Source of the DNA: Pseudomonadota bacterium | GTDB lineage: Bacteria > Myxococcota_A > UBA796 > CAJQPC01 | NCBI GenBank assembly: GCA_024228935.1 | Contig: JAAESX010000332.1 | Coordinates: forward strand, 40,592-104,591 | Direction of reading: 5' to 3' | DNA: 64,000 nt | In this document: positions 48,953 through 56,156 of the stretch, piece after piece | How positions within the stretch are numbered: the stretch's first letter is position 1 | Layout of the letters: every line of letters begins with the position of its first letter | Notes under the pieces: generated by a model | Database searches by the model: none | Told to the model about the DNA's origin: nothing | The model's input: the letters and a program-made list of their open reading frames with translations, nothing else | Program-made: the position numbers and the translations under genes

Positions 48953-49570
48953 TCAGCGGAACGTCATCGTGGCGACCAGGGAGATCCCGGTCTGGTTGGG
49001 GCTGTGCTCGAACGTCCAGCCGCGCTCCTCGTCCGGATCCACCGGCGTGAGCGTGATGCGCTCGACGTCGTGGAGCTCGGCCCAGCCACGCAGCTCCATG
49101 CCCACCGCGAACCGGGGGTTCAGGAAACGGTCGACCCCGATCGAGGCCATGCCGCCGGGCCCACCGGCCCTGCGGTCACCGTTCGCGCCGCCGAGCTCGA
49201 CCCGCCACCACGAGCTGACCCAGCCGCCGGCGACGCTGAGGTTCAGGAACGTGGGGGCATCGAGGAACGAGGCGCGGGCGCCGAAGAACAGTCGCATCGC
49301 GCGGGTCTGGACGATGGGCGATGTCCCCACGTCGACGGGGAACATCAGGTACTGGCGGCGCGTGCCGACCTGTGTGGTGACCCACCAGCGCGGGGTCAGC
49401 GCGAGCGCGCCGAAGACCTCCCAGCCGACGTGCAGCTGGCTGTCGCCTTGGCCATCGGTCGTCTCCGTGATAGACGGCGTGGTCACCAGCGGTATCTCTC
49501 CGCGAACGCCGAACTCGACGTCCCGGATGACCTCGCCCGCGAGCGTGGTTGCCGTAAGCCAGATGAGCAT
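48953..49570 (-). CDS. Outer-membrane beta-barrel-like protein
   Basis: This is a 205-residue exported protein. A short signal (MLIWLTATTLAGEVI, cleavage near LAG) precedes alternating amphipathic strands (VIRDVEFGVRGEIPLV, QLHVGWEVFGALALTPRWWVTTQVG, FLNLSVAGGWVSSWWRVELGG). The final TGISLVATMTFR ends in Phe-Arg, close to the C-terminal aromatic signature of outer-membrane barrels. About eight to ten strands would fit. No specific family is recognised. A ribosome site (gagg) precedes the ATG. It is divergent from the next gene with 25 bp between starts. Confidence 0.6.
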   Translation of the reverse strand: MLIWLTATTLAGEVIRDVEFGVRGEIPLVTTPSITETTDGQGDSQLHVGWEVFGALALTPRWWVTTQVGTRRQYLMFPVDVGTSPIVQTRAMRLFFGARASFLDAPTFLNLSVAGGWVSSWWRVELGGANGDRRAGGPGGMASIGVDRFLNPRFAVGMELRGWAELHDVERITLTPVDPDEERGWTFEHSPNQTGISLVATMTFR

Positions 49571-49580
49571 CGGTTCCTCG

Positions 49581-49586
49581 TAACCT
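49581..49586 (+). promoter_or_regulatory. TANNNT -10-like hexamer before the 49596 gene
   Basis: TAACCT lies 9 nt before the ATG at 49596, separated mainly by a run of eight C. There is no Shine-Dalgarno on this strand. The spacing is longer than the usual 6 nt. Confidence 0.35.
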
Positions 49587-49595
49587 CCCCCCCCA

Positions 49596-50297
49596 ATGTT
49601 CCTGCTCTCGCTCGCACTGCAGACGTCCACCGCCCAGGCCCAGCAGCCTGAGGACGTGGAGCTCGTGCGCGTCGGTCAGGACATCGAGGCGTGGCGCGAG
49701 CTCGACACCGACGACGTGGGCGAGCTGTCCGAGTTCGTATCGGCGTGGCCCTCGAGCAAGCTGTCGGTCCTCGCGGCCCAGAAGCTCGACGCGATGGGCG
49801 AGGTCGCGGACCTGTCGAAGTCCGACCTGGCCCGACTGGACGCCGAGCTGGCGGACCACTCGGCGAACCTGAAGGCTGCAGGCCGGACCAGCGTCGCAAC
49901 GCTCGACGTCGGCAGCCAGGGCACCATCACAATCCAGGACGAGAGCGAGCGCCGCCTCCACCCGCAGGTCGAGCTGGGCGGAACCGGCGCGCTGGGCTCG
50001 GCCGGCATGTACCTGCACGCCGGCTTCGGCGGAGATCACCTGGGGGTCGCCGTCCGCGGGACCGCCAGCCAGGCCGGCGCCGACCTCGGAGTCGCCTTCC
50101 GCGCGACCGTCTCGCCCTACCAGCTGTCGCCCTACGCCGAGCTCATCGGCACGCTCCGCGACCCCGCGCTCGGCGGCGCGCTGGGTGTCCGGCAGCCGCT
50201 CGACAAGGGCTTCGCGCTGTCCCTGGCCGTCGAGACGATGGTCGTGGGCGTCGAGCCCCAGCCGACCGTCCGCTTCGGCGCCTCGAAGGCGTTCTGA
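49596..50297 (+). CDS. Exported protein with helical N-half and beta-rich C-half
   Basis: This is a 233-residue protein. A signal peptide (MFLLSLALQTSTAQAQ, cleavage near AQA-Q) is followed by an acidic helical part (about 20-85; ELSEFVSAWPSSKLSVLAAQKLD is TPR-like). The beta-strand part (about 110-233) has alternating strands (GTGALGSAGMYLHAGFGG, VAVRGTASQAGADLGVAF, PTVRFGASKAF). The terminal Phe suggests an outer-membrane barrel domain. No family is recognised. The crotonase gene starts 3 nt after its stop, so the two are transcribed together. Confidence 0.55.
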   Translation: MFLLSLALQTSTAQAQQPEDVELVRVGQDIEAWRELDTDDVGELSEFVSAWPSSKLSVLAAQKLDAMGEVADLSKSDLARLDAELADHSANLKAAGRTSVATLDVGSQGTITIQDESERRLHPQVELGGTGALGSAGMYLHAGFGGDHLGVAVRGTASQAGADLGVAFRATVSPYQLSPYAELIGTLRDPALGGALGVRQPLDKGFALSLAVETMVVGVEPQPTVRFGASKAF

Positions 50298-50299
50298 GC

Positions 50300-51001
50300 G
50301 TGTACGAGCTCGTCCTCGACGGACCTGGAAAGAACGCCCTCGGCAGCGACATGCTGCGCTCCATCCGGGACCGCCTCGACGCGCACCCCGGCGAGCCTCT
50401 CCTGCTGCGCGGCGAGAACGGTGCGTTCTCGGCCGGCGTGAACCTGAAGGAGATCGCCGCGCTCGACGACGCCGGGATGCGCGCGTACCTCGAGCTGCTG
50501 GACGAGGTCCCTCGCCGACTGTTCGAGTGGCCTGCACCGACGGTCGCCGTGGTCGACGGACACGCCATCGCCGGCGGCGCCATCATCGCGCTGGCCTGTG
50601 ACGTCCGGATCGCCGAGGACAACCCGAAGCTCAAGATCGGGCTCACCGAGGTCGCAGTCGGGGTGCTGTTCCCGCCGATGATCTGGAACATGGTCAACCA
50701 CCGCATCCCCGCCCATGCGCTGAACCGGGTCCTCCTGGGCGCGGCGCTGGTCGGTCCGAAGAAGGCCGCCGAGCTTGGCCTCATCGACGAGGTCGTCACC
50801 GACGCGCTCGCCGCCGGGAAGAAGGAGCTCGCTCGCCGCTCGAGCTTCGACGGGACGGTCTACCGGAAGACCAAGGCGATGCTCCAGGACGGCGTGCTCG
50901 ACATCGACGCCGCGCAGGGCCAGGCCTTCGCCGACGAGGTCGTGCCCGCCTGGACGAGCCCCGAGCTGCGCGCTCGACTCCTGAAGGCGCTGTCCCGGTG
51001 A
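50300..51001 (+). CDS. Enoyl-CoA hydratase/isomerase (crotonase) family protein
   Basis: This is a 233-residue crotonase-fold protein. The oxyanion-hole segments are visible: GENGAFSAGVNLKEIA (about 45-60) and VDGHAIAGGAIIALACDVRIA (about 90-110), then KIGLTEVAVGVLFPP. Members act on acyl-CoA thioesters as hydratases, isomerases or related enzymes. The usual catalytic Glu pair of hydratases is not clearly present (LTEVAVG has one Glu at the second position), so the exact reaction is open. The GTG at 50300 lies 3 nt after the preceding stop, and the 3' end overlaps the GNAT gene by 4 nt (GTGA). Confidence 0.88.
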   Translation: MYELVLDGPGKNALGSDMLRSIRDRLDAHPGEPLLLRGENGAFSAGVNLKEIAALDDAGMRAYLELLDEVPRRLFEWPAPTVAVVDGHAIAGGAIIALACDVRIAEDNPKLKIGLTEVAVGVLFPPMIWNMVNHRIPAHALNRVLLGAALVGPKKAAELGLIDEVVTDALAAGKKELARRSSFDGTVYRKTKAMLQDGVLDIDAAQGQAFADEVVPAWTSPELRARLLKALSR

Positions 51002-51543
51002 AGTTCATCCCGGCGGTCCACGTCCTGGATGCCGGTCTCCTCACCATCGAGCTGCCGGGGGACGGCGACGCCCTGGACACGCTGCGTCTGCGGCGCTCGG
51101 TCCTCGAAGAGCAGCGCTGGTTCATCACCGAGCCCAGCGAGTTCGTCGACAGCCTCGAGCTGCAGAAGTCCCTGCTCGCGGACCTGGACCGGAGCGCCAA
51201 CTCGCTGGCGCTGGTCGGGCGGCTCGACGGCGTCATCGTCGGCGTCGTCTACCTGCAGGGCGGACGGCTGAAGCGGATGCGGCACACGGCGAAGCTCGAG
51301 ATCCTGGTGCATGCGGACCACCGCGGCGCCGGCATCGGCAAGCACCTGCTCGCGGAAGCGCTCATCTGGGCCAAGGCGAACCCGCAGCTCGAGAAGGTCG
51401 GGCTGGCGGTGTTCGCCCACAACGCCCGGGCCATCGCGCTCTACGAGGGCTTCGGCTTCTCGCGCGAGGGACACCGGCCGCGGGAGTACAAGCTCGACGA
51501 CGGGACGTACTGGGACGACTTGCTGATGTTCCGCGAAGTCTAG
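50998..51543 (+). CDS. GNAT family N-acetyltransferase
   Basis: This is a 181-residue cytoplasmic acetyltransferase. Motif A is LEILVHADHRGAGIGKHLLAEAL (acetyl-CoA pyrophosphate loop R-G-x-G-x-G), and motif B is VFAHNARAIALYEGFGFSREG followed by REYKLDDGTYWDDLLMF, typical of RimJ/RimL and PaiA-like members. The substrate could be a protein N-terminus or a small amine and cannot be read from sequence. The GTG start overlaps the crotonase stop by 4 nt. The 114-bp gap after it (51544-51657) shows only a weak 5-bp hairpin and no gene. Confidence 0.9.
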   Translation: MKFIPAVHVLDAGLLTIELPGDGDALDTLRLRRSVLEEQRWFITEPSEFVDSLELQKSLLADLDRSANSLALVGRLDGVIVGVVYLQGGRLKRMRHTAKLEILVHADHRGAGIGKHLLAEALIWAKANPQLEKVGLAVFAHNARAIALYEGFGFSREGHRPREYKLDDGTYWDDLLMFREV

Positions 51544-51657
51544 AGTCGTCGGGTCGAGAACCGAGCCGAAGGCGAGTCGGCCGGCCCACAGCACGACCGG
51601 TAGGACAGATCGTGACCACAGCAGCTCCAGAGACGAACTCGACGTAGCGAGCCACCT

Positions 51658-53262
51658 CTACTTGGCAGCATCCGCCATCTTGGGAGCCACCGCACCGGCG
51701 TCGGCGCCCGTCATCCCCGTCATCCGCGCCTCGAAGGTCCCGAGAGCCCGAGCACGCTCGAGCGCCGGGTTCCGCAGCGCGGCCCGCAGCTTGCCGACGC
51801 CGACCTTCGCCAGCGACGCGAACGGCCGGCTGTAGTCGGACATCGCGAAGTCCACGACGCGACGGTCGATGAGGAACTTCAAGAGCGGGCTCGGCATGCG
51901 ACCGGACTTCGCGAGGTAGAGCAGCACGTTCGTGTACGTGTCGTTCTTCTCGAAGTACATCTTGTCGTAGATCTCTTCCTTCTCATCGTTGATGAGCCCG
52001 TCCCGCAGCGCCAGCGTGTGGAGCGACGTGCCCGGGTAGAAGATGACCGAGAACGCCTGCAGGCGGAACGGCTTGGGCAGCTCGGCCACGAGCCTCAGCG
52101 TGTCGAGCTTGTCCTCGACCGTCTCGTACGGCAGGTCGTAAATGATGTCGTACTGAGGCGGCGCCGTGCGGTGCGCGTACTTCGTGATGATCTCGGCGCT
52201 GCGCAGGATCTTGTCGTTGCCCATCGTGCTGCGCTTCATCAGCTTCTGGATGCGCGTGCTGCCGTGCTCGATCCCCATCTGGATGCAGTGCAGGCCCGCA
52301 TCGACGAGGACCTCGTACTTCTCCTCGGTGATCGTGCCCGGGCTCCCCAGCAGGTAGAAGGGGTCGCCCACGCGGCGCTTGTACTGCGTCGCGAAGTCGA
52401 TCATGTCGGGGAGAGGACGGCCGAAGAAGCTGTCGTCGCTGAACCAGATGAAGTTGATGAAGGGGTAGTCCCGCTTCACGTCCTCGAGCTCGGTGATGAC
52501 GTTCTCGACGCTGCGGTACCGGACGTAGCGCTGGCGCTTGTAGAGGTCGCGGTAGAACGAGTTGCCGCAGTACGTGCAGGCGTGCGGGCAGCCGCGTCCC
52601 GTCATCGTCTGGTACCCGATCTTGCCGAACATCCGGCTGACCGTGCCGTTGTGCAGGTACCGACGCAGCAGGTCCTTGGTGACCGGCGTGATCTCGCCCT
52701 CGAACAGGATGTGGTGCCCGTCGAGCCCGAAATCCGGGAACGGGTACTGGTCGAGGTGCTGCTCGAGGCTTCCCGGAGCGTTCCGGATGACCTCGTCGCC
52801 CTTCCGCCAGGTCAGGCCCTTGATCGAGGACAGGTCGGCGTCGCCGGCGTCGAGCTTCTCGGCCAGCTGGAGGATGAGGTCCTCGGAGTCGCCGATGGCG
52901 ATGTACTCGGCCCACCGGGCGCACTCGTCGGGACGGACGCTCGGGTGGAAGCCACCCCACAGGCTCGGGATGCCGTGCGTGGCCCGGGCCGCCTTCGTCA
53001 GCTGCCTGGCCGTGTCGAAGTAGTGGGTCATCAGCGTGACGCCGAGCAGATCGACGTCCTTGATGAGCTCCAGGAACTGGTCCATGACCTCGGGCGGGTA
53101 CCGCTCCTCGGACATGCGCACGTGCACGAACTCGCCGTCGCCGGCGAAGTCGGGCATGCAGATGAAGATCACCTCGTGGCCGGCCTGCTTGAGGACGCTG
53201 GACAGTGTCCGAAGCCCGTAGTTCGTGATGTCCGGGTACGGACTGACGAGGGCGATGCGCAT
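51658..53262 (-). CDS. B12-binding-domain radical SAM protein
   Basis: This is a 534-residue protein. The N-terminal domain (1-about 150; MRIALVSPYPDITNYGLRTL, GVTLMTHYFD, SLWGGFHPSV) is the cobalamin-binding Rossmann-like module of class B radical SAM enzymes. The core begins with GRGCPHACTYCGNSF near residue 220-235, whose three Cys bind the 4Fe-4S cluster, followed by WFSDDSFFG, LVDAGLHCIQMGIEHGS and DLPYETVEDK. The last about 130 residues are specific to this protein. Such enzymes methylate or rearrange unactivated carbons in lipids, hopanoids, tetrapyrroles or natural products; the substrate is unknown. No clear Shine-Dalgarno. It follows a BamE-like lipoprotein gene by 35 bp. Confidence 0.9.
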   Translation of the reverse strand: MRIALVSPYPDITNYGLRTLSSVLKQAGHEVIFICMPDFAGDGEFVHVRMSEERYPPEVMDQFLELIKDVDLLGVTLMTHYFDTARQLTKAARATHGIPSLWGGFHPSVRPDECARWAEYIAIGDSEDLILQLAEKLDAGDADLSSIKGLTWRKGDEVIRNAPGSLEQHLDQYPFPDFGLDGHHILFEGEITPVTKDLLRRYLHNGTVSRMFGKIGYQTMTGRGCPHACTYCGNSFYRDLYKRQRYVRYRSVENVITELEDVKRDYPFINFIWFSDDSFFGRPLPDMIDFATQYKRRVGDPFYLLGSPGTITEEKYEVLVDAGLHCIQMGIEHGSTRIQKLMKRSTMGNDKILRSAEIITKYAHRTAPPQYDIIYDLPYETVEDKLDTLRLVAELPKPFRLQAFSVIFYPGTSLHTLALRDGLINDEKEEIYDKMYFEKNDTYTNVLLYLAKSGRMPSPLLKFLIDRRVVDFAMSDYSRPFASLAKVGVGKLRAALRNPALERARALGTFEARMTGMTGADAGAVAPKMADAAK

Positions 53263-53297
53263 GTTCTGGTCCCGATTCGCAGGGGCTGGAAGTTAGC

Positions 53298-53813
53298 TCA
53301 CTCCCAGCGGTCTCGCTGGGTGATCTCGCTCACCACGTCGTCGTCGAGGATGACGTCCTTCTGGAAGAGCTTGATGGCCTTGTACTCGGTCTTCGAGTTG
53401 GATTCCCAGACGACGATGGTGCCGTCTTCGTGCTTCTCGAACCGGTAGACCAGACGCTCGCTCCGCGTTGCGGGACGACCGGTCAGCTTCTGCTTGTCGT
53501 AGGGGGCTCCCCAAGCCATCAGGACCTTGTCCTTGGTCCACCCGGGCTCGACCCCACCAGCCACGATCTCGTCGCGGGTGGCCTGGTCGTACTGGTAGAA
53601 GCGGTCCCAGTGGCCGGCGGCCTTCAGGTAGGCGTTCCGCTCTTCCTCGGTCTTGAGCTTGAGGTACTCCTTGCGGCTGTCCTCATCCATGTAGGGACGC
53701 AGCGCGTAGAAGTGGTCGAACTCGGCGTCCGAGAGCCGCTTCATGTGCTTGCCGGTGCAGCCACTGGCGAAGAGCGAGAGTCCGAGACCGAACAGGAGTG
53801 CGGTGCGCAGCAT
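53298..53813 (-). CDS. Lipoprotein, BamE/SmpA-like fold possible
   Basis: This is a 171-residue lipoprotein with a conventional signal (MLRTALLFGLGLSLFASGC, Cys19). A good ribosome site (ggagg) precedes the ATG at 53813. After a charged helical part (MKRLSDAEFDHFYAL, KEYLKLKTEEERNAYLKAAG) comes GVEPGWTKDKVLMAWGAPYD, the 'G-x-x-x-x-V-x-x-x-W-G-x-P' turn of SmpA/BamE-like domains, then YRFEKHEDGTIVVWESNSK. In BamE this fold helps outer-membrane protein assembly, but many unrelated lipoproteins use it. It lies 25 bp downstream of batE in the same direction. Confidence 0.7.
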   Translation of the reverse strand: MLRTALLFGLGLSLFASGCTGKHMKRLSDAEFDHFYALRPYMDEDSRKEYLKLKTEEERNAYLKAAGHWDRFYQYDQATRDEIVAGGVEPGWTKDKVLMAWGAPYDKQKLTGRPATRSERLVYRFEKHEDGTIVVWESNSKTEYKAIKLFQKDVILDDDVVSEITQRDRWE

Positions 53814-53838
53814 GGGGATTCCTCCGAAGGAGCCCGCC

Positions 53839-54546
53839 TTAACGGGCGAGACGCGGTGCGGGCAGGCGTGGATCGATGAGCCCCACGCGGTCCAGCTCCA
53901 TCCATCCCTTTCGACCGTCCGGCAGCTCGACCTGGATGCGTCCTTCGATCCGGTCCGACAGCGCGACCTCGGCCCCCGGATGCAGCTCGAACAGCACGAC
54001 GCCTCCTGACGCGGTCGATGTGACCTCGGTGTCGGCGAGCACCACACCGGCGCTGCCGAACTCAGCCAGGCTGGCGAGCGTCGAGGCGGTCAGCAGCAGC
54101 GCAGGGACGCCCGTGAGGACCACCGGGATCTGCACCGGCGTCCCAGGCCGAAGTCGCCAGACGACGCCGAGGAGCCCCAGGACCGCCAGCAACAACGTCG
54201 CCGCCCAGCCCTGCTCGGCGGGCGAGAGCGAGGTCCGCCAGAACAGCACCGAGGTCTCGTCGACCGGGTCGATGCGGTCGGCGGTCTGCTTCCGAGCGTG
54301 CTCGAGGTTCGCGGAGATGTCTCCGTCCCGAGGGGCGAGCAGCTCGGCCCGCCTCCAGGCCAACATCGCGCCGGCCAGGTCGCCCTCGCGGTACAGCGCG
54401 TTGCCCAGGTCGTAGTGCAGGTCGCCGCTGCGAGCCCCGGCGTCGATCTGGTCGGCCCAGCCGTCGGCGGCCACCGCATGCTCGCCAGCGACCCATGCGG
54501 CCTCCGGTTCCTGGCCGAGAGCGAGTGTCAGGAGCGCGAGCATCAT
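53839..54546 (-). CDS. batE: BatE-like TPR and SH3-like membrane protein
   Basis: This is a 235-residue protein. A short signal sequence (MMLALLTLALG) is followed by a TPR pair (DLHYDLGNALYREGDLAGAMLAWRRAELLAP). Two membrane helices follow near 112-130 and 140-165, then a bacterial SH3-like domain (VALSDRIEGRIQVELPDGRKGWM). This is the plan of BatE, the TPR component of the Bat (Bacteroides aerotolerance) system of envelope VWA proteins. It overlaps batD by 4 nt. Bat proteins are found with MoxR ATPases and are linked to oxidative or envelope stress in several phyla; the molecular role is not settled. Confidence 0.8.
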   Translation of the reverse strand: MMLALLTLALGQEPEAAWVAGEHAVAADGWADQIDAGARSGDLHYDLGNALYREGDLAGAMLAWRRAELLAPRDGDISANLEHARKQTADRIDPVDETSVLFWRTSLSPAEQGWAATLLLAVLGLLGVVWRLRPGTPVQIPVVLTGVPALLLTASTLASLAEFGSAGVVLADTEVTSTASGGVVLFELHPGAEVALSDRIEGRIQVELPDGRKGWMELDRVGLIDPRLPAPRLAR

Positions 54547-56156
54547 GCGAGCAGGCCGTCACAGAATGCCCGGACCTGGGCCGACAGGTCAGCGCCGGCC
54601 CCCCCGTAGCGCGCAGCCTCGAGGTCCTTGTACAGCGCGTCGGCACCCTCGATGTCCCCACAGAGACCCCGCTCGACGGCCGCCGGCGGGATGCCCAGCT
54701 TCCAGGCGAGCACGGCGCGGAAAGCGGTCTCCGCCGAGGCCACATCGCCGATGGCCGCCACCTGCGCACGCAGCGCGACGCGGGGATCGACCTGGGGAGC
54801 GAACCGGGTCCGCAGGTCCCGCCCGACGAGCCCCAGGAACGCCAGCCAGGGCAGCCCGATCAGCGCCAGCGGGGCCCCCAGGAACGAGAAGACCTCAGAC
54901 CGCGTCGAGGGGGCAGCGTGGATGGGCAGGATGTCCTCGCCGAGCTCTCGTACGTCACGTCGCGCGTCGATGTCGCCCGAGGAGAACGACTCCAGCTCGC
55001 TGTTGGCCTCTCCAGGCGTGACCATCAGCTCGAACGGCTCGGTGGCCACCACGACGTACTCGCCGCTCGTGGGGTCGAAGACCTGGAGCTCGATCGGAGC
55101 CACCGTGACCATGCCCTCGGCCTCGGGCACGATGGCCCGCCGGAAGTCGCCCTGCGTGATGAAGCGCCCCTCCTCGACGACCGCCTTGATCTCGGCGGCG
55201 TCGTCGTACGAGCGGTACCCGTCGGCCGTCTGCTCGGGCAGCGCGAAGCCGGACAGCGTGCCGTCGCCCAGGATGCGGACGTCGAGCGTCATGGACTCGC
55301 CCATCGCGATCGAGGTGTCCGAGGGGGTCGCCGAGATGACGTACGAGCCGACGAGCCCGGTCCACAGGGCGTCGTCGCGGCCCTCGAGCGGCAGCGGCGT
55401 GGCCTCGATCTCGAAGACGTCGCTGGTGAAGACCTCGGTCCGCGTGTCGACGAACATCGAGCCGAAGCCCATGTCCCGCATGGGGTCCCGGCGCTGGCGC
55501 TTCACCGGGTACTGCACGGTGAACACGCTCGGCGTGATGGTCCACCGACCCGCGCTGGTCACGACGAGCGGCTCGCTGACCTCGACGACCTGGAAGGGCT
55601 CGTCGTCGTAGGCCGCTTTGAACTCGCGGACCGCGCGCTGTCCGGTCTGCTCGCTGACCATGCCGTCGAACGTCGGGGGCGTCCAGCGGCGGTCGTACAT
55701 GCTGCTGGGGGTGCGGAACGACAGCTCGTAGACCAGCGTCTGGCCCACCCAGATCCGGCCGTCGTCGTCCGAGAGCGAGACCTCGAGCACCTCGCCCGAG
55801 TCGGCGTCCGCGCCCTCGCTGACCGACAGCCGCAGGGCGTTGCTGTTCGCGGTGACCCCATCGACGTCGAGTGTGACGGCCGGGATGCCGATCGAGCCCG
55901 ACGTGGTGGGCGTGACACGCCAGCTGTACGTGACCGTCTTGATCTTCTTGAAGTTGATGATCGACATGCCGACGTTGGTGTCGGCGGGGATCACCTCGAG
56001 GCCCGGGATGTCGGGCAGATCCGGGCGCGAGCTGGCCCCGTCGACGACCGTCAGATGCAGCCCGATGGTCTGCCCGACGCGCGGACGCGTGGTGTCGACT
56101 TCCAGCACGACCTGAGCGGCCTGGACCGGCGCGACCACGGCGATGAACAGGCTCAC
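54543..56156 (-). CDS. batD: BatD family protein
   Basis: This is a 537-residue exported membrane-anchored protein. A signal peptide (MSLFIAVVAPVQAA) is followed by tandem Ig-like beta domains (VVLEVDTTRPRVGQTIGLHL; WVGQTLVYELSF; TPSDTSIAMGESMTLDVRIL), the hallmark of BatD (oxygen-tolerance family). A single membrane helix lies near 418-438 (FLGAPLALIGLPWLAFLGLV). The C-terminal cytoplasmic helical domain (about 445-537) includes AFRAVLAWKLGIPPAAVERG. It overlaps batE and the VWA gene by 4 nt on each side. In the Bat model, BatD spans the membrane and connects to the VWA proteins. Confidence 0.88.
   Translation of the reverse strand: MSLFIAVVAPVQAAQVVLEVDTTRPRVGQTIGLHLTVVDGASSRPDLPDIPGLEVIPADTNVGMSIINFKKIKTVTYSWRVTPTTSGSIGIPAVTLDVDGVTANSNALRLSVSEGADADSGEVLEVSLSDDDGRIWVGQTLVYELSFRTPSSMYDRRWTPPTFDGMVSEQTGQRAVREFKAAYDDEPFQVVEVSEPLVVTSAGRWTITPSVFTVQYPVKRQRRDPMRDMGFGSMFVDTRTEVFTSDVFEIEATPLPLEGRDDALWTGLVGSYVISATPSDTSIAMGESMTLDVRILGDGTLSGFALPEQTADGYRSYDDAAEIKAVVEEGRFITQGDFRRAIVPEAEGMVTVAPIELQVFDPTSGEYVVVATEPFELMVTPGEANSELESFSSGDIDARRDVRELGEDILPIHAAPSTRSEVFSFLGAPLALIGLPWLAFLGLVGRDLRTRFAPQVDPRVALRAQVAAIGDVASAETAFRAVLAWKLGIPPAAVERGLCGDIEGADALYKDLEAARYGGAGADLSAQVRAFCDGLLA

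Noticed and set aside
51544..51657. Weak hairpin (GCCGA/TCGGC) between the GNAT and radical SAM genes
   Set aside because: Only a 5-bp stem without a T-run, too weak to call a terminator.
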